Source of the DNA: Umezawaea sp036375055
GTDB taxonomy: Bacteria; Actinomycetota; Actinomycetes; Mycobacteriales; Pseudonocardiaceae
NCBI RefSeq assembly: GCF_036375055.1
Contig: NZ_DASUSQ010000172.1
Coordinates: 57,704 to 121,703 of the forward strand
Reading direction: 5' to 3'
DNA length: 64,000 nucleotides
Shown here: one piece after another, positions 43,908-52,719 of the stretch
Position numbering within the stretch: position 1 is the first letter of the stretch
Layout: each line of letters begins with the position of its first letter
Program-made: the position numbers and the translations under genes
Notes under the pieces: model-generated
Told to the model about the DNA's origin: nothing
What the model saw: only the letters and a program-made list of their open reading frames with translations
The model's database searches: none

Positions 43908-44369
43908 CTACGCCATCCACTCGGTCCCGTGGTGGCGGTAGTCGGCACTCTCGTCGACCAGTTGCCTCAGCGTGCTCTCCAGCTGCGAGAGGGGAACCGC
44001 GCCCACCCGCTCCTCCCACTCCCGGCGCAGGTCGTCGAAGATCGCGGTGCCTTCGCGGAGCATCGCCAGCCCGTGCGGGGTGACGAAGAGGCGCATGCGG
44101 CGCTTGTCCACGGGATCGGGTTCCCGTGCCACGTAGCCGCGCTCCTCCAGGGCGGTGATGGTCTTCGCGGCGGCCTGCTTGGTGACGGACATCCGCCGTC
44201 CGAGTTCGGACGCGTTGTCCGCGCCCGACAGGATCGCCTGCAACGCGAAGTCGTGAACGGGCCGCACCTCGTCGTACCCGCGGGCGACGAGTTCCGCGGT
44301 GGCCCGATCGGCCAAGGCGCGGAACCCGCCGAGCAGGAGCATGGCGAGGTCGGAGCCGGGGCGCGACAT
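43908..44369 (-). CDS. MarR-family regulator
   Basis: A 153-residue winged-helix repressor (about 35-110, ASELGRRMSVTKQAAAKTITALEERGYV, with DKRRMRLFVT wing). ATG start. Divergent from the alpha/beta hydrolase gene. Two palindromic operators in the 84-bp spacer are its likely binding sites, giving autoregulation and hydrolase control. Confidence 0.9.
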   Translation of the reverse strand: MSRPGSDLAMLLLGGFRALADRATAELVARGYDEVRPVHDFALQAILSGADNASELGRRMSVTKQAAAKTITALEERGYVAREPDPVDKRRMRLFVTPHGLAMLREGTAIFDDLRREWEERVGAVPLSQLESTLRQLVDESADYRHHGTEWMA

Positions 44370-44388
44370 GGGCCCAGCTTAGGTCACC

Positions 44389-44418
44389 TTGACAACGACA
44401 ACCTTGGTTGTCTATGGT
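44389..44418 (+). promoter_or_regulatory. Promoter of the hydrolase gene
   Basis: TTGACA (44389-44394) and TATGGT (44413-44418) are 18 bp apart. The first MarR operator occupies the spacer. Confidence 0.65.
44397..44412. promoter_or_regulatory. MarR operator 1
   Basis: GACAACC-TT-GGTTGTC, arms perfect, lies between the -35 and -10 boxes of the hydrolase promoter. It shares its 7-bp arms with operator 2, centred 25 bp downstream. Confidence 0.75.
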
Positions 44419-44420
44419 TT

Positions 44421-44438
44421 GGACAACCAAGGTTGTCC
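44421..44438. promoter_or_regulatory. MarR operator 2
   Basis: GGACAACC-AA-GGTTGTCC, 8-bp perfect arms, covers the expected transcription start of the hydrolase gene. Same half-site as operator 1. Confidence 0.75.
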
Positions 44439-44453
44439 AATTGAGGAGCGCCC

Positions 44454-45347
44454 ATGCCCGTCATCGATCCGGTCGGTGCCACGGTTCCCGGGGTCACCCA
44501 CCACCTCGCCGACGTCAACGGAACCCGGCTCCACCACGTCTCGGCGGGCACCTCGGGCTCTCCGGTCCTGCTGGTCCACGGGTGGCCGGAGACGTGGTGG
44601 GCCTTCCGCGAGGTCATCCCCCTGCTGGCGGCGGCACACCGGGTGTTCGCCGTCGACCTCCGCGGGTTCGGCGATTCCAGCACCGCGGAGGGCGACCACG
44701 ACGAAGCGACGTTCGCCGAGGACCTGCACCACCTGGTGGAGCACCTCGGCGTCGGCCCGGTCCACGTCCTGTGCCAGGACATCAGCGGCGGTCTCGCTTT
44801 CCGCTTCGCCTCCGCGCACCCCGAGGACGTCCGCAGCCTCACCGCCGTCGAGACGACCCTGGCGGGCTACGGGCTCGAAGACCTCGCGGACGTCAACCAC
44901 GGCGGCTCGTGGCACGTCGGGTTCCTCGGCGCGCCGGGCATTCCGGGGATGTTGCTGGCGGGTCACGAGCGCGAACTCATCGCGGAGTGGGCCTTCCCCG
45001 CCATGACGGGGGCGAAGGGCGTGATCGGCGACGACGACGTCGACGAGTTCGCCCGCACCTACGCGCGGCCGAACGGCTGGCGGGGCACGGAGCACCTCTA
45101 CCGGTCGATCTTCACCGACGCCGGGCGGACCAGGGCCCTTGCCGAAGCGCGGCCGCTGACCGTTCCGGTGCTCACCGTCGACGCCTCCGGCGCTCCCGCC
45201 ACCGAGCGGACCTTCCGCCAGGTGACCGCGGGAGCCGTCACCTCCGTGCGCTTCGGGGGCGTTGGGCACCTGGTGGCGCAGGAGGCTCCCGAGGCCCTCG
45301 CCGCCGCCGTCCTGGAGTTCGTGGGGCGGGTGGACGGCGTCCGGTAG
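44454..45347 (+). CDS. Alpha/beta hydrolase, epoxide-hydrolase-like
   Basis: A 297-residue cytosolic hydrolase. Oxyanion motif HGWPETWW and nucleophile elbow LCQDISGG (Asp nucleophile) point to the epoxide hydrolase/haloalkane dehalogenase branch; the late His is in GGVGHLVAQEAPE. Repressed by the divergent MarR gene from two operators, so likely induced by a xenobiotic or phenolic compound. ATG with TGAGGAG upstream. Confidence 0.88.
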   Translation: MPVIDPVGATVPGVTHHLADVNGTRLHHVSAGTSGSPVLLVHGWPETWWAFREVIPLLAAAHRVFAVDLRGFGDSSTAEGDHDEATFAEDLHHLVEHLGVGPVHVLCQDISGGLAFRFASAHPEDVRSLTAVETTLAGYGLEDLADVNHGGSWHVGFLGAPGIPGMLLAGHERELIAEWAFPAMTGAKGVIGDDDVDEFARTYARPNGWRGTEHLYRSIFTDAGRTRALAEARPLTVPVLTVDASGAPATERTFRQVTAGAVTSVRFGGVGHLVAQEAPEALAAAVLEFVGRVDGVR

Positions 45348-45361
45348 GCCAGGGGAGCGCT

Positions 45362-45857
45362 CCCGAACGCGCGCACCTGGAAGCGTTGGCGCGCAACGGG
45401 AAGCGAAGGCCGTTCGAGTGCGAGGTCGTGCCGGAGGCAACGCGGGGGGTGGTGGCCGCGCCGGCCGAGCCCGCCTACGTGACGGGCCGCCGGTGGGACC
45501 TGCTGGTGCGCGACGCCGCGGCCGAGGAGCTGTTCGGCGGCGTGCCCGACAACGTCCTGGAGCACCTGCTGCTCGACCCCGCCGCGCGGGAGTCGTTCGG
45601 CGCGGGGTGGGAGGAGGGGGCCGCGCACGCCGTGGCGCAGTTCCGGGTGGCGTACGACCTGTGGGAGCCGGACCCGGCGTTCGCCGACCGGCTCCGCCGA
45701 GTTCGAGGGCTGGTGGGACGCGCACGAGGTGGTCGGCGGGGGAGCGGGCCGCAAGACCCTGCACGGGGTGGTCCACGACTGCGCCACGTTCCGGCTCGAC
45801 GAGGACCCCGAACTGCGGCTCACGGTCTGCACGGCCGAACGGGCCGGGAGCGCGTAG
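45362..45857 (+). pseudogene. Remnant of an MmyB-type XRE regulator
   Basis: The first part reads ERAHLEALARN...EPAYVTGRRWDLLVRDAAAEELFGG...DPAARESFGAGWEE, the C-terminal ligand domain of MmyB-like regulators. After ADRL near 45692 the frame shifts: SAEFEGWWDAHEVVGG to the stop at 45857 continues it in another frame, with about eight residues missing at the join. The N-terminal helix-turn-helix is absent, replaced by the end of the hydrolase gene. It cannot make a DNA-binding protein. Confidence 0.8.
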
Positions 45858-45884
45858 CCCCCGGCCCGTTCGACACCCGTGCCC

Positions 45885-47747
45885 CTACGGGACCGCGGGG
45901 TAGTCCTTCACGTACACCGGCACGCCGACCTTGGTCATGTCGGCCGCCTCGCCGACGCCGTTGACCACGTGGTCCACGACGCCCGCGCTGAGGTTGACGG
46001 TCATGATGTGGTGCAGCTTCACACCGGGGGTGTTCGGCACCTCGAACCCGTTCTCCGTGTGGATGGTCGGGTTGTTCTGGTTGAACACGTAGACGCCCGC
46101 GCCGAAGAGCGAGTGCGTCTTGACCTTCGCGCCGACCTTGTAGCCCGCGTAGCCCTCGACGGGGCCGTTCATCCAGTCCGCCTGCGTGGGCGGGTCGTAC
46201 GGCAGCTCGTTCTGGTACAGGATGGTCGTGCCCCTGTCGCCGTTCCAGGTGGTGTTGTACTTCTGGAAGTGCTCGACGAACAGGCCCGTCGCCGTCACGC
46301 GGTCACCGTTGATGACGGCGCCCTGGCGGCCGGTGTTGGTGTTCCAGCGCTGCGTGTCGGTGAAGCCCTCGACGCCGTGGTCCGCGCGCCACACCCAGGT
46401 GTGGTCGATGAGCACGTCGTCGCTGTTGACCTCGAGAGCGGTGTCGACCTTGCCCACGTGCGGGCCGCCGACGCGGAAGTACACGTCGGACAGCGTGGTC
46501 GGGTTGGACGCGCTGCTCCAGGCCCAGCCGTTCTTCTTGCCCACGCGCAGCAGGACCGGCGACTCCTTCAGACCCGCGTCGACCGTGACGCCCGCGACGA
46601 CGACACCGGGGACGTCGGCGACGTCCAGCGGGATCGCGCCGTTGACGGCGGTCAGCGTGGCGTGCCCGAGACCGAGGACGACGGTGTTGGGCAGCCGGAC
46701 CTCGATGCTCCGCGCGATGTCGTAGACGCCGGGCGTGAGCAGGAGGTTCTTGCCGATCAGCAGGTTGAAGTTGATGGTCTGCACCGAGTCCGTCGGCTTC
46801 GCGACGTAGAAGTCGCTCAACGGGATGGTGCGGCCCGCGGTGGCGCCCGCGGACCAGGAGGTGCCGGAGGTGTTCTGCTTCGCGGCGGGCACGCGGACGT
46901 TGTACTTGCCCTTGGCGTCCACGAACAGGTACGGCTTCTCGCGGCTCACCGGCGTCTTCGCGACCGTGGTGTACGGCGGGTCCGGGAACGCCGAGTCGTC
47001 GGGGGCGCCGACGACACCGGAGAACACCTGGTTCCACACGCCGTTGGACCAGCTCGCGACCTCGCTGTTGCGGGTCAGCCACTGCTGCTGCGAGCCGTTG
47101 GTGGTCGCGGGCAGCTTCGAGTCGGCGATGAACCCGCCGCTCGCGTACTGCGGACCGGCGGTGCAGTAGTCCATCAGGGACAGTCCACCGTTGGTGAAGT
47201 TCACCCGGCGCATCGACACGGCCTGGGACACGGCCCAGAAGTTCGCGGTCGAGCGGCAGCCGTCCTGGCCGGTCGCGTTCACGTTGACCGTCAGGTTGGA
47301 GATCGTGCGCCAGAAGTTCACCAGCGCCAGGCAGTTGCTCGTGCCGCCGTCGGCGAGGCAGCGGTTGTAGACCTCGACCTTGCCGTTGATGACGACGTCG
47401 GTCGGCGCCGCGCCCAGACCGGTGATCTCGGTGTAGTAGCCCACCTTGATCTGGAGGGGCTGCTCGGCCGTGCCGTAGGTGCCCGGCTTGAAGAGGTAGG
47501 CGTACCGCTCGGTGCCCATCTCGTTGTCGACCTGCTTGGCGTAGGTCGCGTCCAGCGTCGCCTGGATCTGCGCGACCGGCGTGCTCGGGTCGAACACCGT
47601 GGTGTTGACGCCGAAGTTGGGAGCGCTGCCGCCGTGCGACCGGGTGTCGGGAGCGGCCGTCGCGGTGGTCGCGGCGGCCAGCGTCACCACCAGGCCGAGG
47701 GTGAGCACGCGGCCGAGTCGCCGCTTCGTGGAGCCCGCGAAGATCAT
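45885..47747 (-). CDS. Secreted GH55-type beta-1,3-glucanase
   Basis: 620 residues with a signal peptide (about 1-32, ATTATAAP). The rest is a double right-handed beta-helix of the GH55 type, often annotated 'coagulation factor 5/8' or 'adenylyl cyclase' in Streptomyces. Typical stretches are NEMGTERYAYLFKPGTYG, QPLQIKVGYYTEITGLG, DDVLIDHTWVWRADHGVEG and NQNNPTIHTENGFEVP. GH55 enzymes are exo- or endo-laminarinases acting on beta-1,3-glucans, for example of fungal walls. The ATG at 47747 has GAGGAC upstream. Two CebR-like boxes lie upstream. The family call is from memory of sequence pattern. Confidence 0.75.
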   Translation of the reverse strand: MIFAGSTKRRLGRVLTLGLVVTLAAATTATAAPDTRSHGGSAPNFGVNTTVFDPSTPVAQIQATLDATYAKQVDNEMGTERYAYLFKPGTYGTAEQPLQIKVGYYTEITGLGAAPTDVVINGKVEVYNRCLADGGTSNCLALVNFWRTISNLTVNVNATGQDGCRSTANFWAVSQAVSMRRVNFTNGGLSLMDYCTAGPQYASGGFIADSKLPATTNGSQQQWLTRNSEVASWSNGVWNQVFSGVVGAPDDSAFPDPPYTTVAKTPVSREKPYLFVDAKGKYNVRVPAAKQNTSGTSWSAGATAGRTIPLSDFYVAKPTDSVQTINFNLLIGKNLLLTPGVYDIARSIEVRLPNTVVLGLGHATLTAVNGAIPLDVADVPGVVVAGVTVDAGLKESPVLLRVGKKNGWAWSSASNPTTLSDVYFRVGGPHVGKVDTALEVNSDDVLIDHTWVWRADHGVEGFTDTQRWNTNTGRQGAVINGDRVTATGLFVEHFQKYNTTWNGDRGTTILYQNELPYDPPTQADWMNGPVEGYAGYKVGAKVKTHSLFGAGVYVFNQNNPTIHTENGFEVPNTPGVKLHHIMTVNLSAGVVDHVVNGVGEAADMTKVGVPVYVKDYPAVP

Positions 47748-47785
47748 GCGGATCGTCCTCTCAGTCGGGTGGTCGGTGGCGGGAC

Positions 47786-47799
47786 GGGGAGCGCTCCGG
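47786..47799. promoter_or_regulatory. CebR-like box, proximal to GH55
   Basis: GGGGAGCGCTCCGG matches 11 of 14 positions of the CebR operator TGGGAGCGCTCCCA, with the central GGAGCGCTCC intact, 39 bp before the start codon. Confidence 0.5.
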
Positions 47800-47882
47800 C
47801 GGGGGAGCCTATGCGACGCACGATCATCGTCGACCTGCCTGTTCACGGGGGAGTGGGGAGCCACGCTGCGGCGGTAGGGCCG

Positions 47883-47896
47883 AGAGAGCGCTCCCA
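47883..47896. promoter_or_regulatory. CebR-like box, distal to GH55
   Basis: On the minus strand TGGGAGCGCTCTCT matches 12 of 14 positions of TGGGAGCGCTCCCA, 136 bp before the GH55 start. CebR represses cellulose and beta-glucan genes in Streptomyces until cellobiose binds. Confidence 0.55.
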
Positions 47897-47993
47897 TCGA
47901 GTTGGACATTTCTACCCCGTGAATCGATCCCGCGCTACGGTCTGACGACCGGTTTTCAGGTCGTAGGACGGCGAACTAGCAGGCCAGGGCGTT

Positions 47994-49046
47994 TCACCGC
48001 CAGGGTTCGACGTCCACCCGGACCGCCGCGCCGCCGTCCGCGGCCTCCTCGACCGCCAGCGCGACGCGGTGGTCGTGGATGCCGTCGGCGAGCGGGTACG
48101 GCTCGGGGCCGCCGCCGGAGACCCAGGCCGCCGTGTCCTCCAGGAGGGTCGCGATGGCGATCTCCTCGTCGTTCCACCGCCGCCCCTGGTAGGGGTTGCG
48201 GTACAGCACGTCCGAGCCGAACGTGATGTGGTCGGTGTCGAAGCCGTCGAGGTCGAGGTCGTACCCGGTCTGGCGGCGCACGACCTCCGTGCGGACGATC
48301 GTGCGGTCGGCGACCAGCCGGACGACCTCCTGGTCGCGCAGCTCGCCCGTCGTGCCGCGGACCAGCAGGCGGCGCATCAGCAACTGGTTGTGCCACTGGT
48401 TGTCGGTGAAGTCGTAGAGGCCGAAGCCGCCGTCGTCGAACGCGACGGTGGCGATCGTCGTGGTCGCCTGCTTCACCTCGACCGGGTCCGTCCACCCGGC
48501 GCGGGTGATGGGGTCGGCCAGCGGCGCGGTCGTCCGCACGGCCCGCACCTCCGCCGGGCCGCGGCCCGTGCCCAGCAGAGCCCGGATGAGCGAGACCGCG
48601 TGGTACTGGTGGGTCGAGGAGACGTCCACCCTGGTCGGGTCGCCGATCGCGCCCGAGCGGACCAGCGCGAGGCGCGCGGCGTGCGCGGGCATCCGGGTGT
48701 ACTGCTCGGCGACCTGCACCAGCCCGCTCGCGCCGACCCCGTGCCACAGCGCGCGCAGGCCGTCGAGGTCGGGTGCGGGCGGCGTCTCGGCCAGCACGGG
48801 GACGCGGCGCTCCACCAGGTCCGCGACCAGCGACGGCGTGACGCCCCACGGCGTGGCCGTGACCATGAAGTCCGGTTTCGCGGCCAGGCACTCGTCCAGC
48901 GACGGGAAGACCGGAACCGGCAGCTCCCGCGCCCGGCGCGACACCACGCCGACGCACTCCAGGCCGTCCAGCGCCGCGGCGAGGCGCCAGAAGTACTCGG
49001 CGCGCCAGCCGGAACCCACGATCGCGAAGGTCGTCACCCACCCCAT
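47994..49046 (-). CDS. Gfo/Idh/MocA-family oxidoreductase
   Basis: 350 residues: N-terminal Rossmann domain (FAIVGSGWRAEYFWRLAAAL) and the C-terminal Gfo/Idh/MocA beta-sheet domain. The usual catalytic EKP is replaced by LAETPPAP, with no Lys, so activity may be altered. It probably acts on a sugar or inositol with NAD(P). ATG start. Same strand as GH55 but 246 bp away, with its own control likely. Confidence 0.85.
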   Translation of the reverse strand: MGWVTTFAIVGSGWRAEYFWRLAAALDGLECVGVVSRRARELPVPVFPSLDECLAAKPDFMVTATPWGVTPSLVADLVERRVPVLAETPPAPDLDGLRALWHGVGASGLVQVAEQYTRMPAHAARLALVRSGAIGDPTRVDVSSTHQYHAVSLIRALLGTGRGPAEVRAVRTTAPLADPITRAGWTDPVEVKQATTTIATVAFDDGGFGLYDFTDNQWHNQLLMRRLLVRGTTGELRDQEVVRLVADRTIVRTEVVRRQTGYDLDLDGFDTDHITFGSDVLYRNPYQGRRWNDEEIAIATLLEDTAAWVSGGGPEPYPLADGIHDHRVALAVEEAADGGAAVRVDVEPWR

Positions 49047-49073
49047 CCAACACGACGGCGGGCCCGTGCGGGA

Positions 49074-49259
49074 CTACCGCTCGCGAGCGCGGCGGTTGAT
49101 CTCCCGAGCGGGCCGGGGGCGGCTCTCGAAGGGCTTCGGCCGGTCGAGGTCCAGCCACACCGCGATCGTCTCGCGCACGAGCCACACGAGGAAGCGCAGG
49201 GCCGTCCGCACGGGACGCCGGGGCGGACGCGGCAGGCGGGGGAGCGGCACGGACGCCAT
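49074..49259 (-). CDS. Small basic protein, unknown function
   Basis: 61 residues with a basic start (VPLPRLPRPPRRPVRTALRF), an amphipathic LVWLVRETIAVWLDL segment, and an Arg-rich tail. ATG with a GGGGG stretch upstream. It precedes the Gfo/Idh gene by 27 bp and may be co-transcribed. No family recognised. Confidence 0.5.
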   Translation of the reverse strand: MASVPLPRLPRPPRRPVRTALRFLVWLVRETIAVWLDLDRPKPFESRPRPAREINRRARER

Positions 49260-49361
49260 TCTGCCCCCGCGCCCGTGCCCGCGAGGCGGAAACGCGGAGT
49301 TCCGAACAGGACGCCGAAGTCGGACGGCCACCGGGGGCTCCCGCGTGGGTAGGTTCTGCCG

Positions 49362-51671
49362 ATGACCGCCGAACCGAACGTTCCCAGGGGTGTCCGGCCG
49401 TCAGCCGTGGCGGTCGTGCTGGTCGTCGTCCTGGTGGCGCTCGGCGCGCTGTCGCTGCTGGCGTTCCGCCCGCCCGCCGCCGCCCCGGCCGACGTCCCTC
49501 CGACGGAGTTCTCGGCCGCGCGGGTGGAGGCCGACCTGCGGGAGATCGCGCAACGGCCGCACCCGTTGGGCACGGCGGACAACGACCGGGTGCGCGAGCA
49601 CGTCGTGGCCGCCGCCCGCGCGGCCGGGGCGCGGGTGCGGGTCGAGTCCGGCGAGGTCGTGCTGGCCGATCCGGGGAAACCGGTGAGGGTGGCGGTGGCG
49701 TGGAACGTGGTCGCGACGGTGCCCGGCACCGATCCGGGGCTCAGCGGCGGGCGGGCGCTGCTGCTGGTGTCGCACCACGACTCCGTGCCGACGGGGCCGG
49801 GGGCGGCGGACGACGGGGCCGCGGTCGTGTCGATGCTGGAGGCGATCCGGGTCCTCACGGCGTCCGGCGGGGTGCGCAACGACGTGGTGTTCCTGTTCAC
49901 CGACGGCGAGGAACTCGGCTCGCTCGGCGCGCGGCTGTTCGTGCGGCAGCACGGGGTCGCCGAGTTCGGCGCGGTGCTGAACTGGGAGGCGCGCGGCAGC
50001 CGGGGACCGGTGGTGATGTTCGAGACCAGCACCGCCAACGCGGGCCTGGTCGACGCGTTCGCCGGGGCGAGCAGCAGGCCGATCGCGAACTCGCTGGCCT
50101 ACGAGGTCTACCTGCGGATGCCGAACTACACCGACTTCACCGTCTTCCGCGACGCGGGCGCCACCGGACTCAACGCGGCGTTCATCGAGGGCCTGCACGA
50201 CTACCACTCGCCGAACGACGACGTCGGGACGCTGGACCGCGACACCGTGCAGCACCACGGCGAGACCATGACCGGGCTGGTCGCCGCGCTCGGCGAGCGC
50301 GACCTGCGGCGGTTGGACAACCGGACCGCCGTCTACTTCGACCTGGTCGGCCGGGTCCTCGTGCACTACCCGGTGTGGGTGGCGCTCGTGCTCGCCGCGG
50401 TCTCGGTGGTGGCGCTGGTGCTGCTGGTCGTGGTGGGTGTCCGCCGTGGACGGTTGCGGCCGGTCGGCGCGGCGGCCGTCGCGGGCGCGGCCCTCGGCGC
50501 CGTGGTCGGCACGGCCGCGCTGTGCTTCGGGCTCTGGCGGCTGCTCACGCTGGTGCGCCCCGGTCTGGCGGCGCTGCCGCTGTCCGAACCGTACGACCGG
50601 GGGTGGTTCATCGCCGCGTTCACGACGGTCGCCGCCGCCGTCCTGCTGCTGGTGGCCCGCCTGGTGCGGCGCTGGAGCCCGGCCGAGGTGCTCGCGGGCG
50701 GGCTGCTGCTGGTGGGGGTGTCGCTGGTCGCCGTCGCGGTCGTCGTGCCGGGCGCCACCTACCTGTTCCAGTGGCCGCTGCTCGCCGGGCTGCCCGCGCT
50801 GTGGTGGGCGGTTCGGCGCGGCACCGGGAGCCTGCCGCTCGCGGCTCTCGCGCCCGCGGTGGCGGTGGTGCTGTTCGCCCCGGTCGTGTCGACGCTGACG
50901 GTCGCGCTGGGGATCAAGCTGGTGGGGGTGGCGATGGCCGTCGCGGTGCTGGCCGGTGTGCTGGTGCTGCCGCTGTTCACCGCCCTGCCCCGGCCGGGGC
51001 TCCTCGCGGCGGTGGCCTCGGTGGTCGCGGCGGTGCTGGTCACGACCAGTGCGCTCGTCTCGGGGTTCGACGTTCGCGAACCCCGTCCGGACGGGCTGCT
51101 CTACCTGCGCGACGCCACCACCGGCCGGTCGGTGTGGCTGACCGGTGACCCCGAACCCGACGACTGGACCGGCCGGGTCCTGGGCGCCGCACCGGAACGG
51201 GTGTCGCTCACCCGCGAGTTCCCGCTGCTGAAGGCCCCCGTGCTGCGCGCCCCCGCCCCGGCGCTCGCCCTGGCCGAGCCGACGGTGACCACGCTCGCCG
51301 ACACGACCGCCGACGGCGTCCGCACGGTCCGGTTCCGGGTGGACTCGCCCCGGAGGGGCTGGCGGATCCAGGTCTCCCTGCCGAGGGGGGCGGTGCGGGC
51401 GTGCGTGGTGGCGGGGCAGCGCGTCGAGTCCGCGGCCCAGAGCGTGCCGGAGAACCTGGTGTTCGAGTTCTACGGCGCGGACGACGGCGCGGAACTCACC
51501 TGCGAGGCGTCCGAGGGGGCCGAGGTCCCGGTCGACGTCGCCGACTTCTCCCTCGGGCTCCCCCCGGAGGTCGAGGCGCTCGTCGGTCCACGCCCCGAGG
51601 GGACCGTCCTGGTGCCGTCGGGCTACCGGCCGGTCGACTCGGCGGTCGTGCGGAGGGCCGTGCGGATCTGA
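49362..51671 (+). CDS. Membrane M28-family metallopeptidase
   Basis: 769 residues. A helix at about 15-35, then an extracytoplasmic M28 zinc peptidase domain (about 50-325) with LVSHHDSVPTGPGAADDG, TDGEELGS and HDYHSPNDD. Six to eight membrane helices (about 345-575) and a C-terminal outer domain follow. The layout resembles vacuolar membrane protease Pff1-like proteins. Likely an aminopeptidase acting outside the membrane. ATG start; transcribed alone. Confidence 0.88.
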   Translation: MTAEPNVPRGVRPSAVAVVLVVVLVALGALSLLAFRPPAAAPADVPPTEFSAARVEADLREIAQRPHPLGTADNDRVREHVVAAARAAGARVRVESGEVVLADPGKPVRVAVAWNVVATVPGTDPGLSGGRALLLVSHHDSVPTGPGAADDGAAVVSMLEAIRVLTASGGVRNDVVFLFTDGEELGSLGARLFVRQHGVAEFGAVLNWEARGSRGPVVMFETSTANAGLVDAFAGASSRPIANSLAYEVYLRMPNYTDFTVFRDAGATGLNAAFIEGLHDYHSPNDDVGTLDRDTVQHHGETMTGLVAALGERDLRRLDNRTAVYFDLVGRVLVHYPVWVALVLAAVSVVALVLLVVVGVRRGRLRPVGAAAVAGAALGAVVGTAALCFGLWRLLTLVRPGLAALPLSEPYDRGWFIAAFTTVAAAVLLLVARLVRRWSPAEVLAGGLLLVGVSLVAVAVVVPGATYLFQWPLLAGLPALWWAVRRGTGSLPLAALAPAVAVVLFAPVVSTLTVALGIKLVGVAMAVAVLAGVLVLPLFTALPRPGLLAAVASVVAAVLVTTSALVSGFDVREPRPDGLLYLRDATTGRSVWLTGDPEPDDWTGRVLGAAPERVSLTREFPLLKAPVLRAPAPALALAEPTVTTLADTTADGVRTVRFRVDSPRRGWRIQVSLPRGAVRACVVAGQRVESAAQSVPENLVFEFYGADDGAELTCEASEGAEVPVDVADFSLGLPPEVEALVGPRPEGTVLVPSGYRPVDSAVVRRAVRI

Positions 51672-51795
51672 CGCGGACCCGGTCGCCGACGAAGCGGAGC
51701 GTCACCCTGCGCGGGGGGCGCGCCGACGCGGGTCGGCGCACGCCGGAGGGGCTGGTCCACCGGGGTGCGGTGGACCAGCCCCTCCGGGCGGTGGG

Positions 51796-52482
51796 TCAGA
51801 ACGAGATGTCGTTGCCGCTCAGGACACCGTTGAGGTTGAGGTCGCCGAGGTCGGCCACGTCGGTGATGTCGCCGATGCCCGAGATGTCGCCGATGCCGGA
51901 GACGCCGGACGTGATGTCCTCGACGTTGCCGATGTCGGAGACGACGTCGGCGACCTCGACCACGTCGGTGACGTGCAGGGCGCTGTCCGCGACGCCGGTC
52001 AGGTCACCGGTGGTGATGTCCTTGACGGTCGAGTCCAGGTCCGTGCTGTCGAGGACGCCGACGCCGGAGGTGATGTCGCCGACGAGGTCCGTGACCTGGC
52101 TCTGCGCGCCGATGCCGCCGACACCGCCGAGGTCGCCCACGCTGTCGAGCGCGCCGCCGAGCACGTCGGCGTCGAGGCCCTGGCCCAGGTCGGTCACGGG
52201 GGAGAAGTCGCCCGCCAGGTCCTCGACGTGCGACACGACGCCGGAGACGGGGCTGTCCTCCAGCAGGGGGAGGGTGTCGAAGGTGGAGGTCAGGTCGCCG
52301 AGGCCCTGCGTGGGGGCGTAGTCGAGGACGAGCGGCAGGATCTCCTGGACGTCCAGCGCGGAGACGTCGCCCAGGCCCGCGGCGCTGAGTGCGGCCTCGG
52401 GGGCGGTCTGGAACGCCGAGAGGGCCTGCGAGTCGTTCAGCAGGTGGAGGGCGAAGTCTTGCAGCGTCTCGAACGTGTCCAT
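51796..52482 (-). CDS. IniB N-terminal domain protein
   Basis: 228 residues. The first 50 (METF-type start, TLQDFALHLLNDSQALSAFQ, PEAALSAAGLGDVS) match the IniB N-terminal domain. The rest is low-complexity Gly/Asp/Val/Ile repeats (VADLGDLNL, GIGDISGIGDITDVAD), cell-wall-like in style. In mycobacteria iniB is induced by cell-wall stress with dynamin-like iniA/iniC, which are absent here. ATG with AGGAG upstream. Divergent from the LuxR-type ATPase regulator. Confidence 0.82.
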   Translation of the reverse strand: MDTFETLQDFALHLLNDSQALSAFQTAPEAALSAAGLGDVSALDVQEILPLVLDYAPTQGLGDLTSTFDTLPLLEDSPVSGVVSHVEDLAGDFSPVTDLGQGLDADVLGGALDSVGDLGGVGGIGAQSQVTDLVGDITSGVGVLDSTDLDSTVKDITTGDLTGVADSALHVTDVVEVADVVSDIGNVEDITSGVSGIGDISGIGDITDVADLGDLNLNGVLSGNDISF

Positions 52483-52622
52483 CTGTGTGAGCTCCTGAGG
52501 TGGATCGGTGTTCCTTACGAGACCAAACGGTAGGTCCGTCGTCACCGTGCGCACATCGGGTGACACTCCTAGTCTCGAACGAGTTAACCCGTTAGGGGGA
52601 TGACTGGGGGAAGCACTAGGGG

Positions 52623-52638
52623 ACGGGGCTATCCCCGT
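52623..52638. promoter_or_regulatory. Palindrome in the IniB-LuxR spacer
   Basis: ACGGGG-CTAT-CCCCGT lies in the 237-bp divergent region, together with CCTAGT (52568) and ACTAGG (52614) half-sites and GAGTTAACCCGTTAG. It is probably an operator of the LuxR-type regulator. Confidence 0.45.
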
Positions 52639-52719
52639 AAACCGACCTCGGGATGAACCCGGTGGTGCCCCCTGTCCGAACCTTGCGACAGCACCCGCAC
52701 CGAGGAGGAAGCCCGTCGC

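Noticed and set aside
45353..45364. Perfect CebR-like core GGGAGCGCTCCC after the alpha/beta hydrolase gene
   Set aside because: It lies between the hydrolase stop and the MmyB remnant with no intact downstream gene, and its bases can be read as part of the remnant (APERAHL). Probably coincidental.
45398..47740. Pectate lyase or adenylyl cyclase label for the beta-helix protein
   Set aside because: The sequence pattern fits GH55 proteins that are often mislabelled this way; no cyclase motif is visible.
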